A DNA stretch of 64,000 bases from Rhizobium leguminosarum bv. viciae USDA 2370 (GCF_002008365.1 NZ_MRDL01000051.1:744001-808000); one strand, 5' to 3'; positions 17,033-25,490 are shown, numbered from the stretch's first letter. A program made the numbers and translations. Notes: generated by a model not told the origin, from the letters alone.

Positions 17033-19156
17033 ATGGCTCAAGCCGTTAGAATAAACGATATTGTTCGTTCCTTTGGAATTGATACGCATATCGACTACAC
17101 CGACGGAAAATATTCCAATGTCGGAGAAGTTGTTAAGGCTCTCGATTATCTTGGCCTTGATACGGTTCGCGATCACGCCCCCAACTCCGCTTCCGACCCC
17201 AACGGCCAAACGCATCTCGGCGATGCGGCAGAGGCCGGCGTGCAATTCGTCTTCAGCGCCCAGCGGGAAGTCGACCCCGCCACTGTCGCCCAGCGGCTGC
17301 ATGATTTCGTGCAGGCCCATCCCGGGTCGGTCGTCGGCATCGAAGGCCCGAACGAAGTCAACAACTGGCCGGTCAGCTATCACGGCCTGAGCGGGCAGGC
17401 AGCAGCGGTCGCCTATCAGAAGGACCTCTCAGCCGCCGTCAACGCCGATCCCTTGTTGAAAAATATCCCGGTCCTCGGCTTTACCGGATATACCGTCGCT
17501 TCCGCCTCGGACTACACGACGATCCATACCTATGCGAAGGATGGCGACCAGCCGTACTCGTGGCTTTCCCGAGAAGCCGGCGTTCAGCGCGCTGCCGATC
17601 CGGGCAAGCCCCTGGCAATCACCGAGACCGGTTACCACACCTCGCTGACTGCCGACACCAATGGCGGCTGGGAAGGCGTCAGTGAAGCGACGCAGGCAAA
17701 GCTCCTGCTCAACACGCTGATGGACGGCGCCGCACTCGGATCGAAAAATACATTCATCTACGAGCTGCTGGATGCCTATTCCGATCCGCAAGGCACCAAT
17801 CAGGAAAAGCATTTCGGCCTTTTTCATCTCGACTATTCGGCCAAGCCGGCTGCGATGGCGATCCATAATCTAACGGAAATCCTTGCGGACGACGGCGCTC
17901 AGAAGGCAAGTTTCAGCGCGGGGACCCTCAATTATTCGATCGACGGCATGCCGTCCTCGGCCCGCAGCCTGCTGACGGAGAAATCGGACGGAAGCTATCA
18001 GATCATCATCTGGAACGAGCCCGATATCTGGAACCAGTCCACCGACACGGCGATTCAGGCCGCGACGACAGGCTTCAAGGTCGATCTCGGCGCATCCTTC
18101 GGCTCCGTGAAGGTCTTCGACCCTCTGACCGGAACGACGGCGATCAAAAGCCTCAGCAACGTCTCGTCCCTGACGCTTGACGTCGTCGACCATCCCCTCA
18201 TCATCGACATCGGAGGCGGCAGTGCCAGCACGCCGCCGGCAACCAACCATATCTATGGCGGCACCGGCAACGACATATTCACCGTGAGCAACCCCGCGCA
18301 AATCGTCGACGAAAGCCGGGGTGGCGGGACGGATACCGTCATGTCGTCGATCAGCTTCAGCCTCAAGGATACGACGCACACGATCGGAAACGTCGAGAAC
18401 CTGACGCTGACCGGCACGGCCAATCTGAACGGCACGGGAAATGGCCTAGCAAACACTCTCGTCGGTAATTCCGGCAACAATATTCTCGACGGAAGCACCG
18501 GCGCGGACCATATGTCGGGGCGCGCCGGCAACGATACCTATGTGGTCGACAATGCCGGCGATTTTGCCGATGAGACAGGCGGGGCCGGCAAGGACACCGT
18601 CAAGGCTTCGACCTCGTTCAACCTGGCCGACCAGAAGCACACCGCCGGAACGATCGAAAATCTCGCCTTGACCGGCACGGCCAATCTCAGCGCGACAGGC
18701 AACAACACGGCCAACGTTTTGACCGGCAACGACGGAAGCAACACGATCAATGGCGGCAAAGGCGCCGACCAGCTGACCGGCGGTCTCGGCAATGACAAGC
18801 TCTTCGGGAAAGCCGGTGCAGACACGCTCACCGGTGGCGGAGGAGGCGATACCTTCGTCTTCGATGTGAAGCCCGACAATGTCAGCGTCGACAAGATCCG
18901 GGATTTTTCCTCCGCGGCGGGCGACAAGCTGATGCTCGATCATTCGATTTTCGCCGCGCTCAGCCTATCCGGATTTTCGGATGAGAATTTCGTGCTGGGA
19001 ACGAAAGCGCTGGAGGCTGATGACAAGCTGATCTACGATCAGGCGAGCGGCATTCTATCCTTTGACGCAGATGGAAGCGCAGCGGGCGCGGCAATCCATG
19101 TCGCGGATCTCGATAATTCCGCAGCACTTCACTTCAAAGACATCCTGCTTGTCTGA
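17033..19156 (+). CDS. Putative secreted glycosidase with C-terminal RTX calcium-binding repeats
   Basis: A 707-residue two-part protein. Residues 1-320 look like a clan-A TIM-barrel glycoside hydrolase: an Asn-Glu pair in GIEGPNEVNNWP (E108, acid/base), an HTY strand (TTIHTYAKDG), and ITETGYH (E198, nucleophile). Residues about 325-405 form a beta domain. From residue 415 come RTX nonapeptide units (YGGTGNDIF, GRAGNDTYVVD, GGLGNDKLFGKAGADTL) and the usual RTX tail ending LHFKDILLV. There is no N-terminal signal peptide, so type I secretion through a C-terminal signal is expected; no type I transporter genes are in the window. GGGAG 8 bases before ATG 17033 decides the start. The substrate, possibly a polysaccharide of self or host, is unknown. 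Confidence 0.8.
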   Translation: MAQAVRINDIVRSFGIDTHIDYTDGKYSNVGEVVKALDYLGLDTVRDHAPNSASDPNGQTHLGDAAEAGVQFVFSAQREVDPATVAQRLHDFVQAHPGSVVGIEGPNEVNNWPVSYHGLSGQAAAVAYQKDLSAAVNADPLLKNIPVLGFTGYTVASASDYTTIHTYAKDGDQPYSWLSREAGVQRAADPGKPLAITETGYHTSLTADTNGGWEGVSEATQAKLLLNTLMDGAALGSKNTFIYELLDAYSDPQGTNQEKHFGLFHLDYSAKPAAMAIHNLTEILADDGAQKASFSAGTLNYSIDGMPSSARSLLTEKSDGSYQIIIWNEPDIWNQSTDTAIQAATTGFKVDLGASFGSVKVFDPLTGTTAIKSLSNVSSLTLDVVDHPLIIDIGGGSASTPPATNHIYGGTGNDIFTVSNPAQIVDESRGGGTDTVMSSISFSLKDTTHTIGNVENLTLTGTANLNGTGNGLANTLVGNSGNNILDGSTGADHMSGRAGNDTYVVDNAGDFADETGGAGKDTVKASTSFNLADQKHTAGTIENLALTGTANLSATGNNTANVLTGNDGSNTINGGKGADQLTGGLGNDKLFGKAGADTLTGGGGGDTFVFDVKPDNVSVDKIRDFSSAAGDKLMLDHSIFAALSLSGFSDENFVLGTKALEADDKLIYDQASGILSFDADGSAAGAAIHVADLDNSAALHFKDILLV

Positions 19157-19163
19157 CCCGGTC

Positions 19164-19190
19164 GGCCCGTCGCCTTTCAGGCGGCGGGCC
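19164..19190 (+). terminator. Strong GC hairpin after the RTX gene
   Basis: GGCCCGTCGCC (19164-19174) pairs with GGCGGCGGGCC (19180-19190) around a 5-base loop, with one G-T pair, 8 bases after the stop codon. No clear T run follows, so termination is likely but not certain. Confidence 0.55.
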
Positions 19191-19287
19191 TACAGCGTCA
19201 CGGGCAGCCGCGCCTCCTCCTCTTGCCGGAGCCGAAATCCCGGCCACATTCTCCGTTGACGCCACCCGTGCAGCTCAGGAGAAGCCT

Positions 19288-19590
19288 TTGCCCTGGATCG
19301 CCTATATCGCCCATTTCATCGCCGCGGCATTTCTGACCAACGGCGTCCCACATTTCGTCAACGGCGTCAGTGGCAGGCCGTTCCGCATCCCATTCGTGCA
19401 AGGGGCAAAGCTTGGCTCGCCGACGGCCAATGTCATCTGGGGCTGGGCGAATTTCCTCGTCGCCTTCCTGCTGTTTGCCAATGTCGGGCCGCTCTATATC
19501 GGCACGCCGGGCGATACGACCTTCGTGGCGGTCGGCATGCTCGTCACCGGAATTCTGCTCGCCCGCATTTTCGGGGGCGACGCCAGATAG
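19288..19590 (+). CDS. Small membrane protein, 100 residues
   Basis: A 100-residue protein with two to three hydrophobic segments (IAYIAHFIAAAFLTNGVPHF, NFLVAFLLFANVGPLYI, VAVGMLVTGILLARIF). The start is a TTG at 19288, supported by AGGAGA 7-8 bases upstream. No characterised family recognised. It ends only 42 bases before the HxlR gene and could share regulation with it. Confidence 0.6.
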   Translation: MPWIAYIAHFIAAAFLTNGVPHFVNGVSGRPFRIPFVQGAKLGSPTANVIWGWANFLVAFLLFANVGPLYIGTPGDTTFVAVGMLVTGILLARIFGGDAR

Positions 19591-19621
19591 TAACTTGCAT
19601 GATGATAGTCACTGCTATAAT
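19586..19621 (+). promoter_or_regulatory. Candidate promoter and direct-repeat operator for the HxlR gene
   Basis: GATAGTAACT (19586-19595) and GATAGTCACT (19604-19613) are two near-identical 10-mers 18 bases apart, followed by TATAAT at 19616-19621. TTGCAT at 19595-19600 could be the -35 with a short 15-base spacer. The layout fits an autoregulated promoter. Confidence 0.45.
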
Positions 19622-19631
19622 GACAGCAGCC

Positions 19632-20138
19632 ATGCAGCGAACAAGCTTCAGCGATTTCAAATGCCCGGCGGCGCGCGCGCTCGACAGCGTCGGCGACTGG
19701 TGGAGCATGCTGATCCTGCGTGACGCCTTCCAGGGGCTTTCGCGCTTCGACGAATTCCAGCAAAGCCTCGGCGTGGCGCCGAACATCCTGACGCGGCGGC
19801 TCAAACATCTGACGGAAAAGGGGGTGTTCGAACGGCGGCTCTACCATCAGCGCCCTGCCCGCTACGAATATCTGCTGACGGACAAGGGCCGTGATTTCTT
19901 TCCTGTTCTGATGACGCTGTTTTCCTGGGGAAGCCGGCACATCCCCGCAGTGGACCTGGCCTTTCTCTTGGGCGATGCCGCTTCCGGCAGAGAGCGCGAG
20001 ACTATGCTGGTCGATGCGCGGACCGGCGAACAAATGACACCCGAAAACACCAGCCTGCTTGCAGGCCCCGCCGCCGATGATGAAGTGCACGAGCGGATCG
20101 CCCGCATGCGCGCCTGGTATCTCGGCATCGACGCCTGA
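19632..20138 (+). CDS. HxlR family transcriptional regulator
   Basis: A winged-helix regulator of the HxlR family, about 168 residues. The signature is clear: SDFKCPAARALDSVGDWWSM with a cysteine near the N-terminus, LRDAFQGLSRFDEFQQSLG, the recognition region APNILTRRLKHLTEKG and the wing YHQRPARYEYLLTDKGR. Several family members sense electrophiles or oxidants through that cysteine; whether this one does is unknown. ATG 19632 is chosen because an earlier ATG at 19599 lies within the candidate promoter. No convincing ribosome binding site is present, so a leaderless or short-leader mRNA is possible. Its stop codon sits at the edge of a palindromic repeat. Confidence 0.8.
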   Translation: MQRTSFSDFKCPAARALDSVGDWWSMLILRDAFQGLSRFDEFQQSLGVAPNILTRRLKHLTEKGVFERRLYHQRPARYEYLLTDKGRDFFPVLMTLFSWGSRHIPAVDLAFLLGDAASGRERETMLVDARTGEQMTPENTSLLAGPAADDEVHERIARMRAWYLGIDA

Positions 20139-20243
20139 TGCATCATTTCATCCTCAAAATCGGAAGCGATTTGCGGATGAAATGATGCATTAATTCAAAA
20201 AGTTACAGCGTCCTTTGCGCGTCTGAAAGACGCGTGGCGCTGT
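20139..20243. repeat. Two-hairpin RIME-like element between hxlR and fabF
   Basis: First hairpin: TGCATCATTTCATCC (20139-20153) pairs perfectly with GGATGAAATGATGCA (20175-20189). Second: ACAGCG (20205-20210) and GCGCGTC (20217-20223) pair with GACGCG (20229-20234) and CGCTGT (20238-20243). The same two-hairpin layout with GCGTCCTTTGCG recurs near 37443, 56061-56160 and, inverted, 60588-60694. The second hairpin ends two bases before the fabF ribosome binding site. Confidence 0.75.
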
Positions 20244-20257
20244 CGGAGGAAAATACA

Positions 20258-21523
20258 ATGGATCGCATCGTTGTCACCGGCATGGGACTTGTCTCGCCAC
20301 TCGGGACCGGCGTCGAGCCCGCCTGGAAGCGCCTTCTCGACGGCGGATCCGGGCTGAGGGTGCTGGCGGAGGATATCGTCGGCGAACTCTCGGCCAAGGT
20401 GGGTGGTATCGTTCCTAGCATCGCTGAAGATGCAGACGCTGGTTTCGATCCCGACCGTTACATCACGCCGAAGGACCAGAAGAAGATGGACCGCTTCATC
20501 CACTTCGCCATGGCGGCGACGGAAGAAGCGGTAAAGCAGGCAGGCTGGATGCCGACCGACGAAGGCGAGCGCGAACGCACAGCAACGATCATCGCGTCGG
20601 GCGTCGGCGGCTTTCCGGCGATCGCCGAAGCGGTGCGGATCGGCGAAACGCGCGGCGTGCGGCGGCTGTCGCCCTTTACGGTGCCGTCCTTCCTCGTCAA
20701 CCTTGCCGCCGGCCAGGTCAGCATCCGCTACGGCTTCAAGGGGCCGCTCGGCGCTCCGGTGACGGCGTGTGCGGCCAGCGTCCAGGCGATCGGCGATGCG
20801 GCGCGGCTGATCCGCTCCGGCGAAGCGGATGTGGCGATCTGCGGCGGTGCCGAGGCCTGCATCGACAAGGTGAGCCTCGGTGGCTTTGCCGCTGCGCGTG
20901 CGCTTTCTACCGGTTTCAACGAGACGCCGAAGCTGGCGTCACGCCCCTTCGACACGGCGCGCGACGGTTTCGTCATGGGCGAAGGCGCCGGCATACTGGT
21001 CATCGAGACGCTGGAGCATGCGCTTGCCCGCGGCGCGACGCCACTCGCCGAACTCGTCGGCTACGGCACGGCGGCGGATGCCTATCACATGACCTCGGGC
21101 CCCGAAGACGGCAACGGCGCCCGCCGCGCGATGGAGGCAGCACTCAAGCAGGCGAAGATCCCGGCTTCGGAGGTCAGGCATCTGAACGCACATGCGACCT
21201 CGACACCGGTCGGTGACAGGGGCGAGATCGCGGCGATCGGCACTGTGTTCGGCCGCAATGGCGGCATTGCCGTCAGCGCGACGAAATCGGCGACCGGCCA
21301 CCTGCTTGGCGCCGCCGGCGGGCTGGAAGCGATCTTCACCATCCTTGCGCTGCGCGACCAGATCGCGCCGCCGACCCGCAACCTGGAACATGCGGATCCG
21401 GCCGCCGACGGCATCGATATCGTCGGCAAGACAGCGCGGCCGCTGGCGATGGACTACGCGATAACCAACGGTTTCGGCTTCGGCGGGGTGAATGCCAGCG
21501 CCCTCTTCCGGCGCTGGTCGTAA
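20258..21523 (+). CDS. fabF: Beta-ketoacyl-ACP synthase II (FabF-type KAS)
   Basis: A 421-residue condensing enzyme that elongates acyl-ACP with malonyl-ACP. The catalytic Cys-His-His set is present: the nucleophile in VTACAASVQ (C171), His in NAHATSTPVGD, and His in KSATGHLLGAAGG; GFGFGGVNAS near the C-terminus is also typical. GGAGGA 7 bases before ATG 20258 decides the start. It stands alone, without acpP, fabD or fabG beside it, so it may be an additional KAS rather than the main fatty-acid synthase gene. The upstream palindromic repeat lies in its leader. Confidence 0.88.
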   Translation: MDRIVVTGMGLVSPLGTGVEPAWKRLLDGGSGLRVLAEDIVGELSAKVGGIVPSIAEDADAGFDPDRYITPKDQKKMDRFIHFAMAATEEAVKQAGWMPTDEGERERTATIIASGVGGFPAIAEAVRIGETRGVRRLSPFTVPSFLVNLAAGQVSIRYGFKGPLGAPVTACAASVQAIGDAARLIRSGEADVAICGGAEACIDKVSLGGFAAARALSTGFNETPKLASRPFDTARDGFVMGEGAGILVIETLEHALARGATPLAELVGYGTAADAYHMTSGPEDGNGARRAMEAALKQAKIPASEVRHLNAHATSTPVGDRGEIAAIGTVFGRNGGIAVSATKSATGHLLGAAGGLEAIFTILALRDQIAPPTRNLEHADPAADGIDIVGKTARPLAMDYAITNGFGFGGVNASALFRRWS

Positions 21524-21605
21524 AGTCCGCTTTTCTTGCGCCAGAAATCGCCTACACTTCTGCCCGTCGGGGGATCGTTTCCCTGACGGAGCCGGAGATC
21601 AATCC

Positions 21606-22034
21606 ATGCGCGCCTTCTTCGCAGTTCTCATCCTGTGTGCCGCATCCGCCCTCTTCCCCGTATCGGCCCGCGCCGAAGATCCGATCGACACGACGCGGAC
21701 GATGATCGAGGAACAGATCAAGGCCTTCCTCAAGGACGATGCCGAGACCGCCTATTCCTTCGCCGCCCCCGGCATCAAGGCGATGTATCCCGACAAGAAC
21801 CTGTTCTTCGCCATGGTGAAGAAGAGCTACGAGCCGGTCTATCATCCCGGCAACTACGCCTTCGGGCGCAGCCGCTCGATCGACGACGGCGCGCTGATCT
21901 ACCACGAGGTGCTGATCTCAGGCCGCGACGGCAAGGACTGGACGGCGATCTACCAGATCATGCGCCAGCCGGACGGCAGCTACAGGATCAACGGCGTGCA
22001 GATCGTGCCGGACGCGGACAGCAAGGGCATCTAA
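21606..22034 (+). CDS. Exported DUF4864 family protein
   Basis: A 142-residue protein with a clear signal peptide (MRAFFAVLILCAASALFPV, then ARA|E). The mature part (MIEEQIKAFLKDDAETAYSF, SRSIDDGALIYHEVLISG, YRINGVQIVP) has the alternating pattern of an NTF2/SnoaL-like cone fold and matches what I know of DUF4864. Periplasmic, function unknown. GGAG at 21593-21596, 9 bases before ATG 21606, fits. It converges on tgt with a four-base overlap of stop codons. Confidence 0.7.
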   Translation: MRAFFAVLILCAASALFPVSARAEDPIDTTRTMIEEQIKAFLKDDAETAYSFAAPGIKAMYPDKNLFFAMVKKSYEPVYHPGNYAFGRSRSIDDGALIYHEVLISGRDGKDWTAIYQIMRQPDGSYRINGVQIVPDADSKGI

Positions 22035-23161
22035 ACGGGTTCGAGATCACCCCTCGCCCATTCCTCCTGTGTTTCCGCCATGAAATCGGCGAAGCGGCTT
22101 TCGGCGATCGCTTTACGGATGCCCTGCATCAGTTCCTGGTAATAAGCGAGATTGTGCCAGGAGAGCAGCATGCCGCCGAGCGCTTCGTTGGAGCGGACGA
22201 GATGGTGCAGATAGGCACGCGAATAGTCGCGTGAGGCCGGGCAGTTCGACTGTTCGTCGAGCGGGCGCATATCTTCGGCATGGCGGGCATTGCGGATATT
22301 GACCTTGCCGCGGCGGGTGAAGGCCAGGCCATGGCGGCCGGAGCGGGTCGGCATGACGCAGTCGAACATGTCGATGCCACGCGCAACCGATTTCAGGATA
22401 TCGTCAGGCGTACCGACGCCCATGAGGTAACGCGGCTTTTCGCTGGGGAGTACCGGCAGTGTCGTCTCCAGCATCTGCAGCATGACGTCCTGCGGCTCGC
22501 CGACGGCAAGGCCGCCGATCGCATATCCCTTGAGATCGAGCTGGCTCAACGCCTCGGCCGAACGGATGCGCAGTGCCGGGATATCGCCGCCCTGGACGAT
22601 GCCGAACATCGCCTTCCCTGGCTGGTCGCCGAAGGCGACCCTGCAGCGTTCGGCCCAGCGCAGCGACATTTCCATGGCGCGCTCGATCTCTTTCGGCTCG
22701 GCCGGCAGCGCCACGCATTCATCGAGCTGCATCTGGATATCGGAACCGAGCAACCCCTGAATTTCTATGGAGCGCTCCGGCGACATGTGATGCAGGCTGC
22801 CGTCGACATGCGACTTGAAGGTGACGCCCTGTTCGTCGAGCTTGCGCAGGCCCGACAGCGACATGACCTGGAAACCGCCAGAGTCCGTCAGGATCGGATG
22901 TTCCCAGCGGATCAGCTTATGCAGGCCGCCAAGGCGGGCGACGCGCTCGGCCGTCGGGCGCAGCATCAGGTGATAGGTGTTGCCGAGGATGATGTCGGCG
23001 CCGGTCTCGCGCACCTGGTCGAGATACATGGCCTTAACAGTGCCGACGGTGCCGACCGGCATGAAGGCCGGCGTGCGGATCTCGCCACGCGGCATGGAAA
23101 TCTGGCCGAGGCGGGCGCCGGCGTCGGTCTTGTCAAGGGTGAATTGGAAGGTCTCGGTCAT
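22031..23161 (-). CDS. tgt: tRNA-guanine transglycosylase Tgt
   Basis: Exchanges guanine-34 for preQ1 in tRNAs with GUN anticodons, the step before QueA. The protein has the normal length of 376 residues. Typical motifs are present: ILTDSGGFQVMSLSGLRK, MQLDECVALP with the active-site region, VQGGDIPALR, and DMFDCVMPTRSGRHGLAFT with the nucleophile Asp. In the C-terminal zinc site, the family pattern CxCxxC is reduced to SNCPAS, leaving one cysteine; the His in LLSWHN remains. Its start abuts the queA stop codon (23161/23162), so queA-tgt form one transcription unit. Confidence 0.93.
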   Translation of the reverse strand: MTETFQFTLDKTDAGARLGQISMPRGEIRTPAFMPVGTVGTVKAMYLDQVRETGADIILGNTYHLMLRPTAERVARLGGLHKLIRWEHPILTDSGGFQVMSLSGLRKLDEQGVTFKSHVDGSLHHMSPERSIEIQGLLGSDIQMQLDECVALPAEPKEIERAMEMSLRWAERCRVAFGDQPGKAMFGIVQGGDIPALRIRSAEALSQLDLKGYAIGGLAVGEPQDVMLQMLETTLPVLPSEKPRYLMGVGTPDDILKSVARGIDMFDCVMPTRSGRHGLAFTRRGKVNIRNARHAEDMRPLDEQSNCPASRDYSRAYLHHLVRSNEALGGMLLSWHNLAYYQELMQGIRKAIAESRFADFMAETQEEWARGDLEPV

Positions 23162-24244
23162 CTAGTCTTTCCGGAAGAGAAGGCTGGCATCGCCATAGGA
23201 ATAGAAGCGGTAGCCCGTCTGGATGGCGTGGTCATAGGCGGCGCGCATGGTATCGAGGCCTGAAAAGGCCGAGACCAGCATGAAGAGCGTCGAGCGCGGC
23301 AGGTGGAAATTGGTCATCAGCATGTCGACGGCCTTGAAGCGGTAGCCCGGCGTGATGAAGATGCCGGTGGCGCCACTCCAGGCGCGGATTTCGCCGCTCT
23401 CTTCCGCTGCACTTTCGATGAGACGCAGCGAGGTCGTGCCGACGCAGACGATGCGCCCGCCGTTCGCCTTGACGGCGTTCAGCCGTGCAGCCGTCGCAGC
23501 GCTGACGGTACCGCTTTCCAGATGCATCCGGTGATCGGCGGTATCATCAGCCTTGACGGGCAGGAAGGTGCCGGCGCCGACATGCAGCGTGACGAAATGG
23601 CGTTCGATGCCGGCCCTATCAAGCGCCTCGAACAGGCCAGGCGTGAAGTGCAGGCCGGCGGTGGGTGCAGCAACGGCGCCCTCCTCGCGGGCATAGATCG
23701 TCTGATAGTCCGCGCGGTCACGCTCGTCCTCGGGGCGCTTGGCGGCGATATAAGGCGGCAGCGGGATATGGCCGACGGCGGCGATCGCCTCGTCGAGCGC
23801 CGGGCCGGAGAGATCGAACAGCAGCGTCACTTCGCCGGCCTCGCCCTTCTCCTCGACGGTGGCATCGAGCGAGCCGAGGAAGCAGCTTTCGCCGGAATGG
23901 CCGAAGGAGATGCGGTCGTCCTGTTTGATGCGCTTGCCCGGCTTGGCGAAGGCCTTCCAGCGGTTGGGGCCGATGCGCATGTGCAGCGTGGCAGACACCT
24001 GCTGGCCACCGGCGCCGTCGCGATGGCGGATACCCTCGAGCTGGGCGGGAATGACCTTGGTGTCGTTGAAAACCAGCGCGTCGCCAGCCTGCAGGAAGGA
24101 CGTGAGATCGCCGACGCGATGATCCGACAGCTGGTTTTTCGCATTCGGATCGACGACGAGCAGGCGCGCGCTGTCGCGTGGCTCGGCGGGCCTCAACGCA
24201 ATGCGTTCATCGGGCAGATCGAAATCGAAAAGGTCTACGCGCAT
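23162..24244 (-). CDS. queA: S-adenosylmethionine:tRNA ribosyltransferase-isomerase QueA
   Basis: Transfers and isomerises the ribosyl part of SAM onto preQ1-tRNA to give epoxyqueuosine. Characteristic segments: FDFDLPDERIALRPAEPRDS at the start, VFNDTKVIPAQLEG, AAPTAGLHFTP, HVGAGTFLPVK, and the C-terminal NFHLPRSTLFMLVSAFSG. The length of 360 residues is normal. ATG 24244 is chosen because family homology begins there; an upstream extension runs into a terminator hairpin. Directly followed by tgt. Confidence 0.93.
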   Translation of the reverse strand: MRVDLFDFDLPDERIALRPAEPRDSARLLVVDPNAKNQLSDHRVGDLTSFLQAGDALVFNDTKVIPAQLEGIRHRDGAGGQQVSATLHMRIGPNRWKAFAKPGKRIKQDDRISFGHSGESCFLGSLDATVEEKGEAGEVTLLFDLSGPALDEAIAAVGHIPLPPYIAAKRPEDERDRADYQTIYAREEGAVAAPTAGLHFTPGLFEALDRAGIERHFVTLHVGAGTFLPVKADDTADHRMHLESGTVSAATAARLNAVKANGGRIVCVGTTSLRLIESAAEESGEIRAWSGATGIFITPGYRFKAVDMLMTNFHLPRSTLFMLVSAFSGLDTMRAAYDHAIQTGYRFYSYGDASLLFRKD

Positions 24245-24265
24245 CAGGGCACTTTCAGGCAAAGC

Positions 24266-24306
24266 GAAACCCGCCCCCGCGCGGTTGACGCGCAAGGGCG
24301 GGTTTC
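24266..24306. terminator. Bidirectional-looking hairpin between ppiB and queA
   Basis: GAAACCCGCCC (24266-24276) pairs with GGGCGGGTTTC (24296-24306); the loop contains further CGCG pairing. It lies 15 bases after the ppiB stop and 22 bases before the queA start, so it probably reduces read-through from ppiB into queA. Confidence 0.6.
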
Positions 24307-24320
24307 AGCAGAAATCACAA

Positions 24321-24830
24321 TCAGACGTCGGCGGCAACCCGCATGGAGACGATCGAATCCGGATCGGAAACCGGCTCGCCGCGCTTGATCTTGTCGACGT
24401 TGTCCATGCCTTCGATGACCTGGCCCCAGACGGAATACTGCTTGTTCAGCCAGGGCGCGTCGGTGAAGCAGATGAAGAACTGCGAATTGGCCGAGTTCGG
24501 GTTCTGCGAACGGGCCATCGAGCAGGTGCCGCGCGTATGCGTGGTCGCGGAGAATTCGGCCTTCAGATCCGGCTTCGACGAGCCGCCCATGCCCGCGCGG
24601 CCGGGATTGAAGGTTTCCGAGCCCTTCTTGCCGAATTCGACGTCGCCCGTCTGGGCCATGAAATCCTGGATGACGCGGTGGAACACGACGCCGTCATAGG
24701 CCTTCTCGCGGGCCAGTTCCTTGATGCGGGCGACATGCTCCGGGGCGACCTGCGGCAAAAGCTGAATGACAACCTTGCCCTTGGTGGTTTCCAGAATGAC
24801 GGTGTTTTCGGGATCCTTGATCTCGGCCAT
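24321..24830 (-). CDS. ppiB: Cytoplasmic peptidyl-prolyl isomerase (cyclophilin, PpiB-type)
   Basis: A 169-residue cyclophilin without signal peptide. The catalytic and binding segments are conserved: VVFHRVIQDFMAQTGD (active-site Arg and Phe), GTCSMARSQNPNSANSQFFI and WLNKQYSVWGQVIEGMDNVD. It accelerates cis/trans isomerisation of prolyl bonds in proteins. It lies 29 bases after ppiA on the same strand, so the two are probably cotranscribed; the pair looks like an ancient duplication in which one copy acquired a signal peptide. Confidence 0.9.
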   Translation of the reverse strand: MAEIKDPENTVILETTKGKVVIQLLPQVAPEHVARIKELAREKAYDGVVFHRVIQDFMAQTGDVEFGKKGSETFNPGRAGMGGSSKPDLKAEFSATTHTRGTCSMARSQNPNSANSQFFICFTDAPWLNKQYSVWGQVIEGMDNVDKIKRGEPVSDPDSIVSMRVAADV

Positions 24831-24859
24831 TATCTTCTCCTCTAGTTTTCTCTCTTAAC

Positions 24860-25432
24860 TTACTTCTTGCCCAGGGTGACCTTGATCATCCGGTCTGGGC
24901 TTTTGACTTCGCCGTTCTGGCCTTCGCCGCGCTTGATCTTGTCGACGTTCTCCATGCCGGAGACGACTTTGCCGACGACAGTGTACTGGCCGTTCAGGAA
25001 AGAGCCGTCGGCGAACATAATGAAGAACTGCGAATTGGCGGAATTCGGATCCTGCGAGCGAGCCATGCCGACCGTGCCGCGCACGAACGGGGTCTTGGAG
25101 AATTCAGCCGGAATATCCGGCATATCCGAGGAGCCGGTGCCGGCGAGGCTCGCATCGAAGCCTTTTTCCATATTGCCGTATTTGACGTCGCCGGTCTGGG
25201 CCATAAAGCCGTCGATGACGCGGTGGAAGGCGACGTTGTCGTATTCGCCCTTCTTGGCCAGCGCCTCGATCTGGGCGACATGCTTCGGCGCCACCTCAGG
25301 CATGAGCTGGATGACGACAGGGCCGTTCTTCAGCTGGATGGTGAGATAATGATCGGCCGACTGGGCGAAGGCATCCCCCGCGAAGGAGGCGAGGTACAAC
25401 ACGCCGGCAAATGCGAGATAGAAGAGTTTCAT
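24860..25432 (-). CDS. ppiA: Periplasmic peptidyl-prolyl isomerase (cyclophilin, PpiA-type)
   Basis: A 190-residue cyclophilin with a signal peptide (MKLFYLAFAGVLYLASFAGD, then AFA|Q). Catalytic segments: VAFHRVIDGFMAQTGDVKYG, GTVGMARSQDPNSANSQFFI, GQYTVVGKVVSGMENVDKIK. It acts in the periplasm on exported proteins. It is followed by ppiB after 29 bases and preceded by coaD 58 bases upstream on the same strand. Confidence 0.9.
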   Translation of the reverse strand: MKLFYLAFAGVLYLASFAGDAFAQSADHYLTIQLKNGPVVIQLMPEVAPKHVAQIEALAKKGEYDNVAFHRVIDGFMAQTGDVKYGNMEKGFDASLAGTGSSDMPDIPAEFSKTPFVRGTVGMARSQDPNSANSQFFIMFADGSFLNGQYTVVGKVVSGMENVDKIKRGEGQNGEVKSPDRMIKVTLGKK

Positions 25433-25490
25433 ATGAGCTCCATTGCGGCGGGTTCCGCCTGGTCTTTGCGCTGGTTAGTCTTTGTTCTTA

